Shown here piece by piece: positions 1-8,426 of a stretch of DNA of 64,000 nt. A model generated the notes under the pieces. That model was given only the letters and a program-made list of their open reading frames with translations, ran no database searches and was not told the DNA's origin. The translations under genes and the position numbers were made by a program. Every line of letters begins with the position of its first letter. Position 1 is the first letter of the stretch. Source of the stretch: Allosalinactinospora lopnorensis (GTDB taxonomy: Bacteria > Actinomycetota > Actinomycetes > Streptosporangiales > Streptosporangiaceae); assembly GCF_000981225.1 (NCBI RefSeq), contig NZ_LAJC01000001.1:1-64000 (forward strand), in the 5' to 3' direction.

Positions 1-320
1 GGCGGCTCTACCGGGCGGTCCGGGCCGCTGGAGCGGCCGCTGGGGGCGCTCGCTCGATGGCCGTCCTGGCCGCGTCGCTGGCGACGACGGCCGGGCTGTG
101 GGGGCCGCGGCTGTCGCGGCACACGTCGGCGCTGGCGATGGCGGTGGTTCCGCTGGCCGCCGCCGCGGCCGTGGAGCTGCCGGTCGCAGCGGCGCCACCG
201 GGCACCCTCACGCTGGTCGGCACCGCGCTGGCACCGCTGGTTCCGGTCATGCTTTTTGGTCAGGTATGGCTTTACCGAATACTGCGCCGGCCACCTGCTC
301 TCCCCGGATTCTTCGGCTGA
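1..320 (+). CDS. C-terminal end of a multi-span membrane protein, possibly cytochrome bd oxidase subunit II
   Basis: The reading frame is open from the window edge (codons in phase with position 3) to the TGA at 318-320, so only about the last 105 residues are seen. They hold at least two hydrophobic Ala/Leu/Val-rich segments, then an amphipathic end reading LFGQVWLYRILRRP and a short basic/Pro tail. The PPGTLT start of the last helix followed by a helix ending in a Tyr/Trp-Arg stretch resembles the end of CydB (bd-type quinol oxidase subunit II), but the fragment is too short and too low in complexity to be sure. The alternative is any other multipass permease. The 5' end lies outside the window. 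Confidence 0.5.
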   Translation, partial: RLYRAVRAAGAAAGGARSMAVLAASLATTAGLWGPRLSRHTSALAMAVVPLAAAAAVELPVAAAPPGTLTLVGTALAPLVPVMLFGQVWLYRILRRPPALPGFFG

Positions 321-517
321 ACCGGCCGATCTCACGGTTTGCTCATCTTCGCCCTTGGTCAAACCTTGTTGGTGCGGATTTTCCGCATCCGGCCACACCG
401 GTTGGTGATCTTTTGTGGCGGGAACATCACACTACGTAAAGATGGCGCGTGGACGTCCGCACCCCGAGCGGGCCGCGGACACGCGCTGCAGCGAGCCGTG
501 GCTCACATGGAGGGACC

Positions 518-634
518 ATGCCCCAGTCCTTGTTGCCCACTCCCCCCGCTCTCGGGGGTTGCAGTTGCGGACCGAACTGCGGGTGCGGCTGCCAGAGCGG
601 CGGCTCCTGCAGCTGCGGAGGCGGCTGCGGCTAG
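518..634 (+). CDS. Tiny cysteine-rich peptide (metallothionein-like)
   Basis: A 38-residue open frame starts at ATG 518, preceded at a normal distance by the purine-rich GGAGGGA (509-515). After an N-terminal part MPQSLLPTPPALGG the peptide is almost only Cys, Gly, Ser, Asn and Gln, with eight cysteines in Cys-X-Cys pairs (CSC, CGCGC, CSC) and a final Cys. CXC-clustered small proteins of this sort bind soft metals such as Cu(I) or Zn(II) in bacterial metallothioneins; the present sequence is not one I recognise, so metal binding is inferred from composition. It stands alone, with no metal transporter or regulator adjacent. Alternatives are a ribosomally made peptide precursor or a chance GC-rich frame; the good ribosome site and strict Cys spacing argue for a real gene. 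Confidence 0.6.
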   Translation: MPQSLLPTPPALGGCSCGPNCGCGCQSGGSCSCGGGCG

Positions 635-939
635 CCGGACTCCGGTCGTCTTTCCGCACGACGGCGATCGACCATCCGCCCCCTCCGAGCACGGGCCTGT
701 CCCACGCCCCCCGGGACGGCCCGTGCGCTCGTGTCGGCGGCGCACGTTCGCAGTGACCGGACGTGCGCCGGACACGGGTCCGGACGGCATCCCGGCTCCT
801 GCCGGGTCGGCGCGACACACCGCGCCCCTGCGCGCCGCCGGCATTCCCTTTCTCTGCAACAATATGTAATGGAAGTTGTACTCTAAGTTACCTAGAGTGA
901 GATCGGGGCGGAGTCACCTCAGTCTGGGGGATGGTCATC
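635..939. other. Gene-free stretch with promoter/operator for the next gene
   Basis: No credible gene. The left 220 bases are GC-rich without a clear stem-loop. The right end drops in GC and contains the inverted repeat at 880-898 described separately, about 40 bases before the next start codon. Confidence 0.5.
880..898. promoter_or_regulatory. Inverted repeat upstream of small hypothetical gene
   Basis: ACTCTA (880-885) and TAGAGT (893-898) are perfect inverted arms around a 7-base centre. The stretch is AT-rich against its surroundings and lies 41 bases before the start at 940, the position expected for a promoter or operator. The decamer TAAGTTACCT inside it (884-893) recurs inside another inverted repeat at 31200-31209, and the preceding GTTGTACTC has a close relative at 12052-12060. 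Confidence 0.4.
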
Positions 940-1308
940 ATGTCGACTTCCAGCGTTTCGGCGTGCACGCCGGGACAGACCGGCGAGTACGAACGGCTCC
1001 GGCTGCGCGCCGAAGGGATCCGCGAACGCGCCACCAAGGCCGTGCCGTGGGCGCCCGAAACCGTCGGGCTTCCGCCGCAGGCGGTGGAGAACGCCCTGCT
1101 GCGCATCAACGACGTCGCGTTCTACGCCAACGCCCGTCAGGAGAGCATCACCTTCGCCGAGCTCTGCCTGAACCTGCTCACCCTGCACCGTCCGCGTGAC
1201 GGCGGCGGCCTCACCAGCGGGAACGCGCCGCCCGTACAGCGGTGCAGCTGCTGCATGCTGCGCTGGCCCTGCCCAACGGTACGCGAGATGACCAGCGCGC
1301 TCACCTGA
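940..1308 (+). CDS. Small hypothetical protein with Cys-rich C-terminal WPCPT motif
   Basis: About 122 residues. The ATG at 940 is chosen over the ATG at 931 because the purine-rich GGGGGATGG lies 7-12 bases before it but abuts 931. The N-terminal two thirds looks soluble and helical (EYERLRLRAEGIRERATKA). The C-terminal part ends in CSCCMLRWPCPTVREM, a Cys-Cys-Trp-Pro-Cys arrangement that resembles a motif I associate with small uncharacterised actinomycete proteins and which could bind a metal or form disulfides. I do not recognise a named family. The gene stands alone upstream of the FkbM gene and has an AT-rich inverted repeat in its promoter region. Coding is supported by codon bias and the ribosome site; function is unknown. 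Confidence 0.6.
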   Translation: MSTSSVSACTPGQTGEYERLRLRAEGIRERATKAVPWAPETVGLPPQAVENALLRINDVAFYANARQESITFAELCLNLLTLHRPRDGGGLTSGNAPPVQRCSCCMLRWPCPTVREMTSALT

Positions 1309-1390
1309 CGGCGCCCGCCTTCCGTGACCTCGGCGACCGATGCCGTTAGCCTGTGCCCATCCGCACTGGCCAGTGGCACGGAGAGCGATC

Positions 1391-2431
1391 ATGGCTCAAC
1401 GGACAACGGAGACCGGACAGGACCGTGTGGACCTCCCCGGGGCCCGGCCCGGCGACCCCCCGTCCACCGCTCACGCGACCGGCGAGGTCGACCACCGGAG
1501 CACCCGTACCGGCCGCAGGCGCGGCTGGTACGGCACGAAGAAGTACGTCAAACGCGTCCTGGGCTGGCGGCTGCCGAACCTCGCCATGCGCGGCTCCGTC
1601 CGGGTTGCGGCGCCCCGCCTCCGCGACACGGGGCGGCTGCCGGTTCCCGCCGCGACCCCGGAGGTCGTCGGCCGCGTCGACGGTGCGGAGTACATCATGC
1701 TGTCGCCTGCACGGTGCGTGGTGGCTGCGGAGCTGTACTGGGGCGAGGGGCGCCGACCGCACCCCGCCGACGACTTCGCGCTCGCGCTGTTCGCGAAGGC
1801 GGCCCGCCGGTCCGCCACGGTGTTCGACATCGGGGCCTACACAGGGCTGTTCACGCTGGCCTCCACGGCGGTCAACCCGAACATCCGGGCGCACGCGTTC
1901 GAGATCGTGCCCGAGGTCTTCCACGCGCTGTTCGACAACTGCGTGCGGAACCGGGTCCTGCACCGGACCACGCTGCACCACGTCGGTGTGGGCGATCCGC
2001 GGACGACCATCGCCATGCCCATGCGGTCCGCCGACTCCGCCCTGCCCTGCTTCTACTCCAGCACGATGACGTTCACCGACGGTATCCCGATCGGTGTCGC
2101 CGCGCTGGACTCATTCACCGAAGAGCCGCCCCCGGGAACCTCGACCGTGCTCAAAGTCGACGTCGAGGGAACCGAGGCCTCCGTGTTCGAACACGGCCAG
2201 GATTTCCTGGGCGCCCACCGTCCCGACATCCTTTGCGAGGTACTGCCGGGAGCCGACGGGGAACACCTGCGCACGCTTCTGGAACCGCACGGTTACCGCT
2301 TCCACCTCGTCGGGGAGCGGGCGCTCGCCCCCGAGAGCCCGATCGTCGGGCACGACCGGTTCCGCGACTGGTTCTTCACCACCCGCACCCGCGACGACCT
2401 GCAGCGGATGGGAATCCCTGTCGCCCCGTAG
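1391..2431 (+). CDS. FkbM family SAM-dependent methyltransferase
   Basis: About 346 residues. The ATG at 1391 follows GGAGAG (1380-1385) at a normal distance; an upstream in-frame ATG at 1340 lacks a ribosome site. After a basic Pro-rich N-terminus the core shows the Rossmann SAM-binding motif I (VFDIGAYTGLFTLA, about residues 140-153), an acidic motif II region (AHAFEIVPEVF) and the diagnostic FkbM segment near the C-terminus, LKVDVEGTEASVFEHG, followed by PDILCEV. FkbM enzymes O-methylate natural products or glycans, first known from FK506 biosynthesis. There is no biosynthetic cluster around it, so the substrate cannot be deduced. The family call is firm; the role is open. Confidence 0.88.
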   Translation: MAQRTTETGQDRVDLPGARPGDPPSTAHATGEVDHRSTRTGRRRGWYGTKKYVKRVLGWRLPNLAMRGSVRVAAPRLRDTGRLPVPAATPEVVGRVDGAEYIMLSPARCVVAAELYWGEGRRPHPADDFALALFAKAARRSATVFDIGAYTGLFTLASTAVNPNIRAHAFEIVPEVFHALFDNCVRNRVLHRTTLHHVGVGDPRTTIAMPMRSADSALPCFYSSTMTFTDGIPIGVAALDSFTEEPPPGTSTVLKVDVEGTEASVFEHGQDFLGAHRPDILCEVLPGADGEHLRTLLEPHGYRFHLVGERALAPESPIVGHDRFRDWFFTTRTRDDLQRMGIPVAP

Positions 2432-2709
2432 CGACCGCAGACGCCACCCGCCGGAGACGGGGCGCGATCCACCTCCGGCAGGTGACGCGATCCTGCCGTC
2501 CAGTCCACTCTCGGACCTGGGCGCCGGGCGCTCTTCGCGGGCCCCGGCTACGAACCGAAGCTAATAGTGCAACCTGTTCTAGCGCAAGACTCAAACCCGA
2601 ATTGGTTTCGGATTCTGCGCACGATGCCCACCATGCCGAAAAGGGCGGGAGGTGACAAGGGGAAAAGCGACCGGCGGGATCCGCCGGGCAGGTGCGGCGA
2701 GAACAGGGT

Positions 2710-3015
2710 CTATTCCGAGTCGGGGACGCTGAACTGCACGGCTGCGCGGTCGGCGAGCATCGGCTTGATGATTTGCAGCACGGCCTGGTGCTTGGGGTGG
2801 TCCCGGTAGCCGCGGAAACCGTCCTCGTCCGCGACGTCGGCGACCACCGCGAAGTCGTAGGTGTCCGCACCGATCCCCAGATCGGTCCCGAAGGTGTAGG
2901 CCTGAAGCTGCGGGATCACCGCCGGCAACCGCGCCAGCTCCCTTCCGACCTCCGCCACCTGGTCGGAGGTGACCCCGTCAGCCCAACGAAACAACGCGAC
3001 ATGCCGAATACCCAT
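2710..3015 (-). CDS. Dabb (stress-responsive A/B barrel) domain protein
   Basis: About 101 residues, essentially one domain. MGIRHVALFRWADG at the N-terminus is the typical first strand of the dimeric alpha/beta-barrel Dabb family; the middle helix contains VAEVGRELARLP and the end LQIIKPMLADRAAVQFS the last strand. The start is set at the Met preceding GIRHVALF; a GTG two codons upstream is also possible, and neither has a strong ribosome site. Family members are small dimeric proteins, some heat- or stress-induced and others acting as cyclases in polyketide pathways; nothing nearby indicates a substrate. It converges with the FkbM gene. Confidence 0.85.
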   Translation of the reverse strand: MGIRHVALFRWADGVTSDQVAEVGRELARLPAVIPQLQAYTFGTDLGIGADTYDFAVVADVADEDGFRGYRDHPKHQAVLQIIKPMLADRAAVQFSVPDSE

Positions 3016-3587
3016 ACCCACGAACCTATCTCGGTCGGGGCGCGCGCTCTCCGCCAGGCGGGCACCGGACCGGGGTTCCGGGCGAAACAAGAACCGGGCC
3101 CAGGGGCGGGGGACAGCCCCTGGGTCCGGCCGCGGGGAATGTAGGCGGCGCGGCCGCGCGGCCCGGGATGTGCGGGAACGGACCGCACAGGGGGCACCGT
3201 GTTCAAACGACGGTAGCGGCTCCGAGGTCACGCTGACGGTCTATTCAGGTAACCGAAATGTCTCAATTCGCCACGCAGGGAACTTCGACCGGACAAGCAC
3301 GGCCAGCGTGGATAAACACAGCGCCTACGGAAGTGAACGGGCTTCGCGGTCAACCGGCACGCTCACCGCCGGCCCTGCCTCACCCACCGCGGAGACGCGG
3401 CCCCGAACCGGCACCGGCGGTCCTTCCGACGCGCCGCGGAACGGGAATTCCCCGCCAATCTCACGCAGAGGCCGTCGCCGTTGTCCGGGCCGAAACGGCC
3501 CTCGCCCGCTCGCGGGGTGGGTGGGAACGACAACGCTCTCTTGCCGGGATCAACGGGGACGGGGCAAATGTGGGGAGTGCCATCGGG
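3016..3587. other. Long intergenic region without a supported gene
   Basis: Several long frames exist on the plus strand, but their products are Arg/Pro/Thr-rich with no domain-like pattern, as expected of random frames in GC-rich DNA, and one is the complement of the DUF6406-like gene. I see no convincing hairpin. The right half is somewhat less GC-rich than the flanks and leads into the AT-richer island around 3.6-4.1 kb. Confidence 0.4.
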
Positions 3588-3878
3588 TCAACTGACCCGT
3601 GTTGCGAGCAGATAGGCGTCGGGGGAATCGGGATCGACGATATCGGTGATTTTCCAGGTCTGCCCGCCGACCGTGAAGGTGTCACCCACATGGACGTCGA
3701 TCATGTTAGGGGGCTGCCATTCGCGCGGCCCGCCGATCTTGGCTGTAGGGCGGCCCTCACCGTCCACCCAGAACCGCCCTCCTCCTACGGGCCCGCCCTT
3801 GAACCGATCGTTCCGTCCGTACGTAATCTTCTCCTGTGCACCGACTTCGTGGGCCACGTGCAACTCTTCCTCTGTCAT
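3588..3878 (-). CDS. DUF6406-like small hypothetical protein
   Basis: 96 residues from the ATG at 3878. The C-terminal half, IDVHVGDTFTVGGQTWKITDIVDPDSPDAYLLATRV, matches the general shape of the DUF6406 family of small actinomycete proteins (a short beta-rich unit with a GDTF-V-GGQTW-K turn). No function is known for that family. No clear ribosome site precedes the ATG; GAGGAAGAG inside the first codons would suit an internal GTG start (LHV) and is an alternative. Third-position GC is lower than in neighbouring genes, suggesting horizontally acquired or weakly expressed DNA. It overlaps a second, unrecognised frame (3757-4089) in another phase. Confidence 0.65.
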   Translation of the reverse strand: MTEEELHVAHEVGAQEKITYGRNDRFKGGPVGGGRFWVDGEGRPTAKIGGPREWQPPNMIDVHVGDTFTVGGQTWKITDIVDPDSPDAYLLATRVS

Positions 3879-4089
3879 CCGGATGAACCCGTGTCATAAC
3901 CAACCGATCCGGAACTGTCGTACCGAACGATAATTTCACCTTGGCCCTCTGGACCTTACTCCCTTCCACAGCATTCGCATACGGCATGATGAGGAATGGA
4001 CGATTTACCGTAATCTCAGAGCGATGATCCGGTTGGGGTTTTCGTTCTGAGTAGAACAGCGTGGATTCCGGCGACGCATACCCGGTCAT
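3757..4089 (-). other. Unrecognised open frame or gene remnant in an AT-richer island
   Basis: The frame starting at the ATG at 4089 gives MTGYASPESTLFYSER and continues with plausible protein sequence (EITVNRPFLIMPYANAVEG, KVKLSFGTTVPDRLVM) until about 3890, then turns Arg-rich where it overlaps the DUF6406-like gene in another phase. Codon use is unusually AT-rich for this genome and includes a rare TTA codon. I recognise no family. The good-looking stretch ending inside the start of the next gene suggests either a truncated gene or one whose end is hidden by an indel. A ribosome site is not evident. Confidence 0.25.
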
Positions 4090-4173
4090 TCCAATAGGGA
4101 TCCGTTCTGCGCCCCCGGCGCCCTTCCGGCCCCGGGTGATCACCGCCCCTCCAGTGCCTCGCGTCGGCGGCCA

Positions 4174-5121
4174 TCACGGCTCGACCACGGTCCCGGCACG
4201 CCCGGCGAGCCCGGGTTCCAGACTCTCCAGCTCGGTGATCACCGCACGTTCGCCGCCTCCCTCGACGAACCGCAGGACCGCTTCGATCTTCGGCCCCATG
4301 CTGCCGTCGGCGAAGTGCCCCCGGGCCGCGTAGTCACGCAGGTCCGCAGCCCGGATCCGCCCGATCGGCCGGGCGCGCGGCCCGCCGAAATCCAGGAAGG
4401 CGTTGGGGACGTCCGTGACGATGATGAGCAGCCCGGCGCCCAGAACCCGGCCGAGCAGCGCGGCGGTCCTGTCCTTGTCCAGTACCGCCTCGACGCCGCG
4501 CAGGGCCCCGCCGGGGTCGCGAACAACGGGGATCCCGCCGCCGCCCGCGGCCACCGGCACCACATCCGCGTCGAGCAGCGCACGCAGGGCGGCGGCTTCG
4601 AGGATCTCCCGCGGCTCGGGCGACGGGACGACGCGCCGCCAACCGCGCGCGCCGAAGTCGGCCCAGTCCTGGCCGAGCCCGATGAACTCCGCGGCCTCGG
4701 CATGTGCGAGGTAGCGGCCTATCGGTTTGCTGGGGCGGGCGAACGCGGGATCGGCGCCGTCGACGACCGTACGGGTGACCAGCGCCGCCACGTCGCGCTC
4801 CCCCAGGCCCCGCCGGCGGAGCGCCGCCTCGAGCGCGCTCGCCATGGTGAACCCGATGGTGGCCTGGGTCTGGGCCCCGCACCAGTCGAGGGAGGCGGGC
4901 GGGACCGTCCTCGCGGCGATCTCGTTCTTCATGAGGAGGTTGCCGACCTGCGGACCGTTGCCGTGGGTGAGCACCACGTCGGTACCCCCGGCGATGAGGC
5001 CGGCCACGTGCTCCATGGTGCCCTCGATCGCCTTGCGCTGGTCCTCGGGCCGGGCGCTGCCGTCGGGAGTCGTCATGGCGTTACCGCCGAGAGCGACGAT
5101 GGCGCGGCGCGGTCTTCGCAT
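4174..5121 (-). CDS. arcC: Carbamate kinase
   Basis: About 315 residues, the usual size. The ATG at 5121 is preceded by GGGAGGAG at an ideal distance. Motifs of the amino-acid-kinase fold are present: IVALGGNAM at the N-terminus (phosphate-binding Gly-Gly-Asn), TDVVLTHGNGPQVGNLL (substrate site), VVPVAAGGGGIPVV in the middle, AVLDKDRTAALL, and FADGSMGPKIEAVLRFVE near the end. The enzyme makes ATP and carbamate from carbamoyl phosphate and ADP, normally the last step of arginine deiminase fermentation or of purine/allantoin breakdown. No arcA, arcB or allantoin genes are next to it, so it is an orphan here. It is transcribed as a single gene downstream of the secA2 promoter region. Confidence 0.93.
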   Translation of the reverse strand: MRRPRRAIVALGGNAMTTPDGSARPEDQRKAIEGTMEHVAGLIAGGTDVVLTHGNGPQVGNLLMKNEIAARTVPPASLDWCGAQTQATIGFTMASALEAALRRRGLGERDVAALVTRTVVDGADPAFARPSKPIGRYLAHAEAAEFIGLGQDWADFGARGWRRVVPSPEPREILEAAALRALLDADVVPVAAGGGGIPVVRDPGGALRGVEAVLDKDRTAALLGRVLGAGLLIIVTDVPNAFLDFGGPRARPIGRIRAADLRDYAARGHFADGSMGPKIEAVLRFVEGGGERAVITELESLEPGLAGRAGTVVEP

Positions 5122-5246
5122 CGATCTCCTCCCGGCGCCCTGCACCCACCCAGGGAGACGAGCGCTACCGCATTATCGTGCTCTGACATCCCCCGATTCG
5201 TCCAGCATGTCCGGCTGATCAGAGAGCGGATCCGCTCCGGAAGCGG

Positions 5247-7547
5247 CTACCCGCCCGTACGCCCCTGCCCCTTCATCTTGCCGACCACCGTCTCCAGGGC
5301 CGAGCTGAACGGGTGGTCGTGGACCATGTAGGTCCAGGTCATGGACGGGCGTTTGACGCCGACCCCCGCGACGTCGATACGGCCGTCGGCCACCTCGAGC
5401 TCGCTGAACGCCTCGGCCGCCCGTGCCCGGGCCTCGTCGAGAAAGCCCTTGAACGCCGGGACCGCGTCGCGGTTGAACTCGTCGAGCGGGTCGCGCCGCC
5501 CGAGGAAGCGCAGGTGGATGCCCTCCCTGAGTTCGGCGAGGAAGGCGTTGTGCTCGCTCCAGCCGCGGTCCAGGTAGTAGAGCGTGATCAGGCGGGCGGC
5601 CCGCGCCACCTCCTCGGCTCCGACCTCCTCGACCAGTTCCGCGTGCGTGGCCTCGCAGTCGACGGCGAGCTGGCGGTCACCGAGCCCGTTGCGGAGCACC
5701 TCTTCGCGCTGCTCCAGCACGACGCTCCGCTGCACGTCGATCAGCTGGTTGTAGCGCCACGTGTTGCGATGGACGTCCAGCAGCTGGTTCTCCGACACCC
5801 GCTGGGCGTGGTCGACCATCTCGCGCCAGCCCGAGTCCGCGATCTCTCCGTCGGCGCCGGCCTCGTAGCCGCGCGTCTCCGGGGCGTTGTTCATCACCAG
5901 GTCGTCGTCGACACTGACGAAGAAGATCGAGCTCCCGGGGTCGCCCTGCCGTCCCGCGCGCCCGCGCAGCTGGTCGTCGAGGCGGCTGCTGGGGTAGCGG
6001 CCGAAGCCCATGACATAGAGTCCGCCCACCTCGACGACGCGGTCGCGGTCGGACATGTCGCTGCCGCCGAGACGGATGTCGGTGCCCCGCCCCGCCATCT
6101 GAGTGGAGACCGTGATGGCGCCGAACTTGCCGGCCTCGGCGATGATGGCGGCCTCGTCGGCGTCGTTCTTGGCGTTCAGGACGACGCACTCCAGCCCATC
6201 GCCCGCCAGGCGCTTGGCCAGCAGCTCGGACTCGGCGACGTCCTGGGTGCCGATGAGGATCGGCCGCCCGGTCTCGTGTACCGACGCCGCCTCGGAGACG
6301 AGCGCGTCCTCCTTCTCCTCGCGGGTGGCGTAGAGGCGGCCCTCCTCGTCGACCCGGACGCAGGGCTTGTTCGGCGGGATGACCGCCACTTCGAGCTCGT
6401 AGAACTCGCGCAGCTGGTCGGCGACCGCCATGGCCGTACCGGTCATGCCGCAGCGGGTGGGGTACCGCAGGACCAGGGACTGCACGGTGATCGAGTCCAG
6501 CACCTCGCCGGTCTCGCTCACGTCGACCTTCTCCTTGGCCTCGACCGCGGCCTGCAGCCCGTCGGGCCAGCGCTGCAGGAGCGCTATGCGGCCGCGCGAC
6601 TCGTTGATCAGCCGCACCACACCGTCGCGGACGACGTAGTGCACATCGCGCTGGAGCAGCACTTGGGCGTGCAGGGCGAGGTTGACGCGGGGCAGCACCG
6701 ACGTGTCGTCCTCGTCATAGAGGTCGACGTCGCCAAGCTTCTCCTCGACGGCGTCGATGCCGGCGTCGGTGAGCTGGACGTTGCGCCCCTCGTCGTCGAT
6801 CTCGTAGTGGATCCCGGGCCTGAGCGTGCGGACCAGTTCGGCCATTTCGACGTCGGCCTCGGTGCTCTCCGCAGCCCCCGCCAGGACCAGGGGGACCCGG
6901 GCCTCGTCGACCAGGACGGAGTCGGCCTCGTCGATCAGCGCGATGTTCGGTTCGGGGACGACCTGCTCCGCCACATCGGTCACCATCCGGTCGCGCAGCA
7001 CGTCGAAACCCAGCTCGCTGACCGAGGCGTAGGTGACTTCGGCGGAGTAGGCCTCCCGGCGCTCCTCCCGCGTGGACTCCTCGCCGATCCAGTCGACCGC
7101 GACACCGAGAAGGTCGTACAGCGGGCGCATCCACTCGGCGTCGCGGCGTGCGAGGTAGTCGTTGACGCTGAGGACGTGCACGCGCTGCCCGCGGAGCGCG
7201 AACCCGGCGGCCGCCATCGCCCCGGCCAGGGTCTTGCCCTCACCGGTGGCCATCTCGGCGATGTGCCCGTCGAGCAGCGCCATGACGCCGAGCAGCTGCA
7301 CGTCGAAGGGACGCTCGCCAATCGTGCGCCGGGCGGCTTCGCGGCCCACCGCGCACAGCTCGACCAGGTCGCCGCGTTCGTAGGGGAGCTCGGCGTTGCC
7401 GAGCTCGGTGGCCTTCTCGGTGAGCCCTGCGTCGTCCAGCTCACGCAGTTCCGGCTCACGGGCCTCGATCGCTTCCAGCAGCTTTGTATAGGGCCGCAGG
7501 TCCACCGCGCCGGGTTTGCCCAGCACTCGGCGGACGCTCTCAACCAT
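5247..7547 (-). CDS. secA2: Accessory SecA-type preprotein translocase ATPase (SecA2-like)
   Basis: About 766 residues, shorter than housekeeping SecA (about 900 or more). Visible motifs are Walker A MATGEGKTLAGAMA near residue 100, Walker B/DEAD region ALIDEADSVLVDEARVPLVLAG, the GMTGTA segment, QMAGRGTDIRLGG, and DDQLRGRAGRQGDPGSS, all hallmarks of the SecA motor. The C-terminal zinc-binding SEC-C motif of classical SecA is absent and the protein ends in a short MTWTYMVHDHPF tail, as in actinobacterial accessory SecA proteins. It should couple ATP hydrolysis to export of a subset of proteins through SecYEG at the membrane. No SecY2 or obvious substrate gene adjoins it. The start is set at the Met before VESVRRVLGKPGAVDL, the family's usual beginning; a nearby upstream GTG is possible. 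Confidence 0.9.
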   Translation of the reverse strand: MVESVRRVLGKPGAVDLRPYTKLLEAIEAREPELRELDDAGLTEKATELGNAELPYERGDLVELCAVGREAARRTIGERPFDVQLLGVMALLDGHIAEMATGEGKTLAGAMAAAGFALRGQRVHVLSVNDYLARRDAEWMRPLYDLLGVAVDWIGEESTREERREAYSAEVTYASVSELGFDVLRDRMVTDVAEQVVPEPNIALIDEADSVLVDEARVPLVLAGAAESTEADVEMAELVRTLRPGIHYEIDDEGRNVQLTDAGIDAVEEKLGDVDLYDEDDTSVLPRVNLALHAQVLLQRDVHYVVRDGVVRLINESRGRIALLQRWPDGLQAAVEAKEKVDVSETGEVLDSITVQSLVLRYPTRCGMTGTAMAVADQLREFYELEVAVIPPNKPCVRVDEEGRLYATREEKEDALVSEAASVHETGRPILIGTQDVAESELLAKRLAGDGLECVVLNAKNDADEAAIIAEAGKFGAITVSTQMAGRGTDIRLGGSDMSDRDRVVEVGGLYVMGFGRYPSSRLDDQLRGRAGRQGDPGSSIFFVSVDDDLVMNNAPETRGYEAGADGEIADSGWREMVDHAQRVSENQLLDVHRNTWRYNQLIDVQRSVVLEQREEVLRNGLGDRQLAVDCEATHAELVEEVGAEEVARAARLITLYYLDRGWSEHNAFLAELREGIHLRFLGRRDPLDEFNRDAVPAFKGFLDEARARAAEAFSELEVADGRIDVAGVGVKRPSMTWTYMVHDHPFSSALETVVGKMKGQGRTGG

Positions 7548-7645
7548 TCGTCCGAACACCACGCAAGGGTAACGCCGCGAACCGCCCGGTGCGTTCCGCC
7601 GAGGGTCTACATCACGGCCGGTTTCCCGGAATCTCCATTTCCAAG

Positions 7646-7666
7646 CAATACGACAATGTCGAATGA
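7646..7666. promoter_or_regulatory. Candidate GylR operator in the gylR promoter
   Basis: ATACGACAATGTCGAATG (7648-7665) contains the dyad CGACA-A-TGTCG, 17 bases ahead of the gylR start. The reverse complement of 8509-8526, upstream of glpD, matches it with the shared core ATACGACA-TG-CGAA. Two near-identical dyads, one in front of the regulator and one in front of its presumed target, are what an autoregulated IclR-type system would show. Confidence 0.6.
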
Positions 7667-7682
7667 TGGGTAGGGTTGGCCC

Positions 7683-8426
7683 GTGCCAGGACGAATCCAA
7701 TCGCTCGAACGCGCGGCCGCCGTCCTCCACTCCCTCGCCGGCGGTCCCCGCCGGCTCGGCGTGGCCGAGCTCGCCGCCAGCCTCGACCTGCCCAAACCCA
7801 CAGTGCACGGCATCCTCAACACGCTCCGGCACGTGGGCTTCGTCGAGCAGGACGAGCAGAGCGGCAAGTACCGGCTCGGAGCGGCACTGCTGCACCTGGG
7901 CAACAGCTACCTGGACGTTCACGAGCTACGCACCCGCGCCCTGACCTGGTCCGACGCGCTCGCCGCGCGCAGCGGCGAGAGCACGCGGATCGGCGTCTGG
8001 CACGAGGGGGCCGTACTCGTGGTGCACCACGTCTTCCGCCCGGACGACAGTTTCCAGGTGTTGGAGGTCGGCACGCTGCTGCCCGCCCACGCGAGCGCCC
8101 TCGGCAAGGTGCTGCTGTCCTGCGAGCCGGGCTTGGAGCCCGACCGCGCACGGCGGAGCTTCACCGCGCACACGATCAGCGACAGCGCCGGACTGCGGGC
8201 GGAGCTGGCGCGCGTACGCCTTCAGGGCTGGGCGGCCGACGTGGAGGAACTGGCCGAGGGGGAGGTCTCCGTCGCCGCGCCGATCCGCAACGGGCGCGGC
8301 GCCGCGGTGGGCGCCATCGGTGTCACCGGGGCCGTCGAGCGGCTGTGCGAATGCGGCACGCCCCGCCGCGACCTCGTCGGCCAGGTACGCGACGCGGCAC
8401 GCGCGATCACCCGCGACATCTCCTGA
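7683..8426 (+). CDS. gylR: IclR family regulator of glycerol use (GylR-like)
   Basis: 247 residues from a GTG start. The N-terminal winged helix-turn-helix spans residues about 4-65 (IQSLERAAAVLHSLAGG ... LDLPKPTVHGILNTLRHVGFVEQD), followed by the IclR effector-binding domain with GVWHEGAVLVVHHVFRPDDSFQVLEVG, SALGKVLLS and AAPIRNGRGAAVGAIGVTGAVERL. The effector-domain wording, especially HHVFRPDD-QVLEVG, and the NSYLDVHELR linker are those of Streptomyces GylR, repressor of the glycerol catabolic operon, released by glycerol or glycerol-3-phosphate. The next gene, glpD, fits this role. The call rests on remembered family sequence plus context. The ribosome site (GGGTAGGGT) is weak. Autoregulation is suggested by the dyad in its promoter. 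Confidence 0.85.
   Translation: MPGRIQSLERAAAVLHSLAGGPRRLGVAELAASLDLPKPTVHGILNTLRHVGFVEQDEQSGKYRLGAALLHLGNSYLDVHELRTRALTWSDALAARSGESTRIGVWHEGAVLVVHHVFRPDDSFQVLEVGTLLPAHASALGKVLLSCEPGLEPDRARRSFTAHTISDSAGLRAELARVRLQGWAADVEELAEGEVSVAAPIRNGRGAAVGAIGVTGAVERLCECGTPRRDLVGQVRDAARAITRDIS

Noticed and set aside
2568-2581. TGCAACCTGTTCTA matches the TnnAACnnGTTnnA form of a KstR-type operator
   Set aside because: It lies between two converging genes, with no steroid or lipid catabolic gene nearby; a single short match is expected by chance.
3258-3899. A 213-residue plus-strand frame covering the DUF6406-like gene
   Set aside because: Its sequence is Arg/Pro-rich, has no family pattern, and is the complement of a more convincing minus-strand gene.
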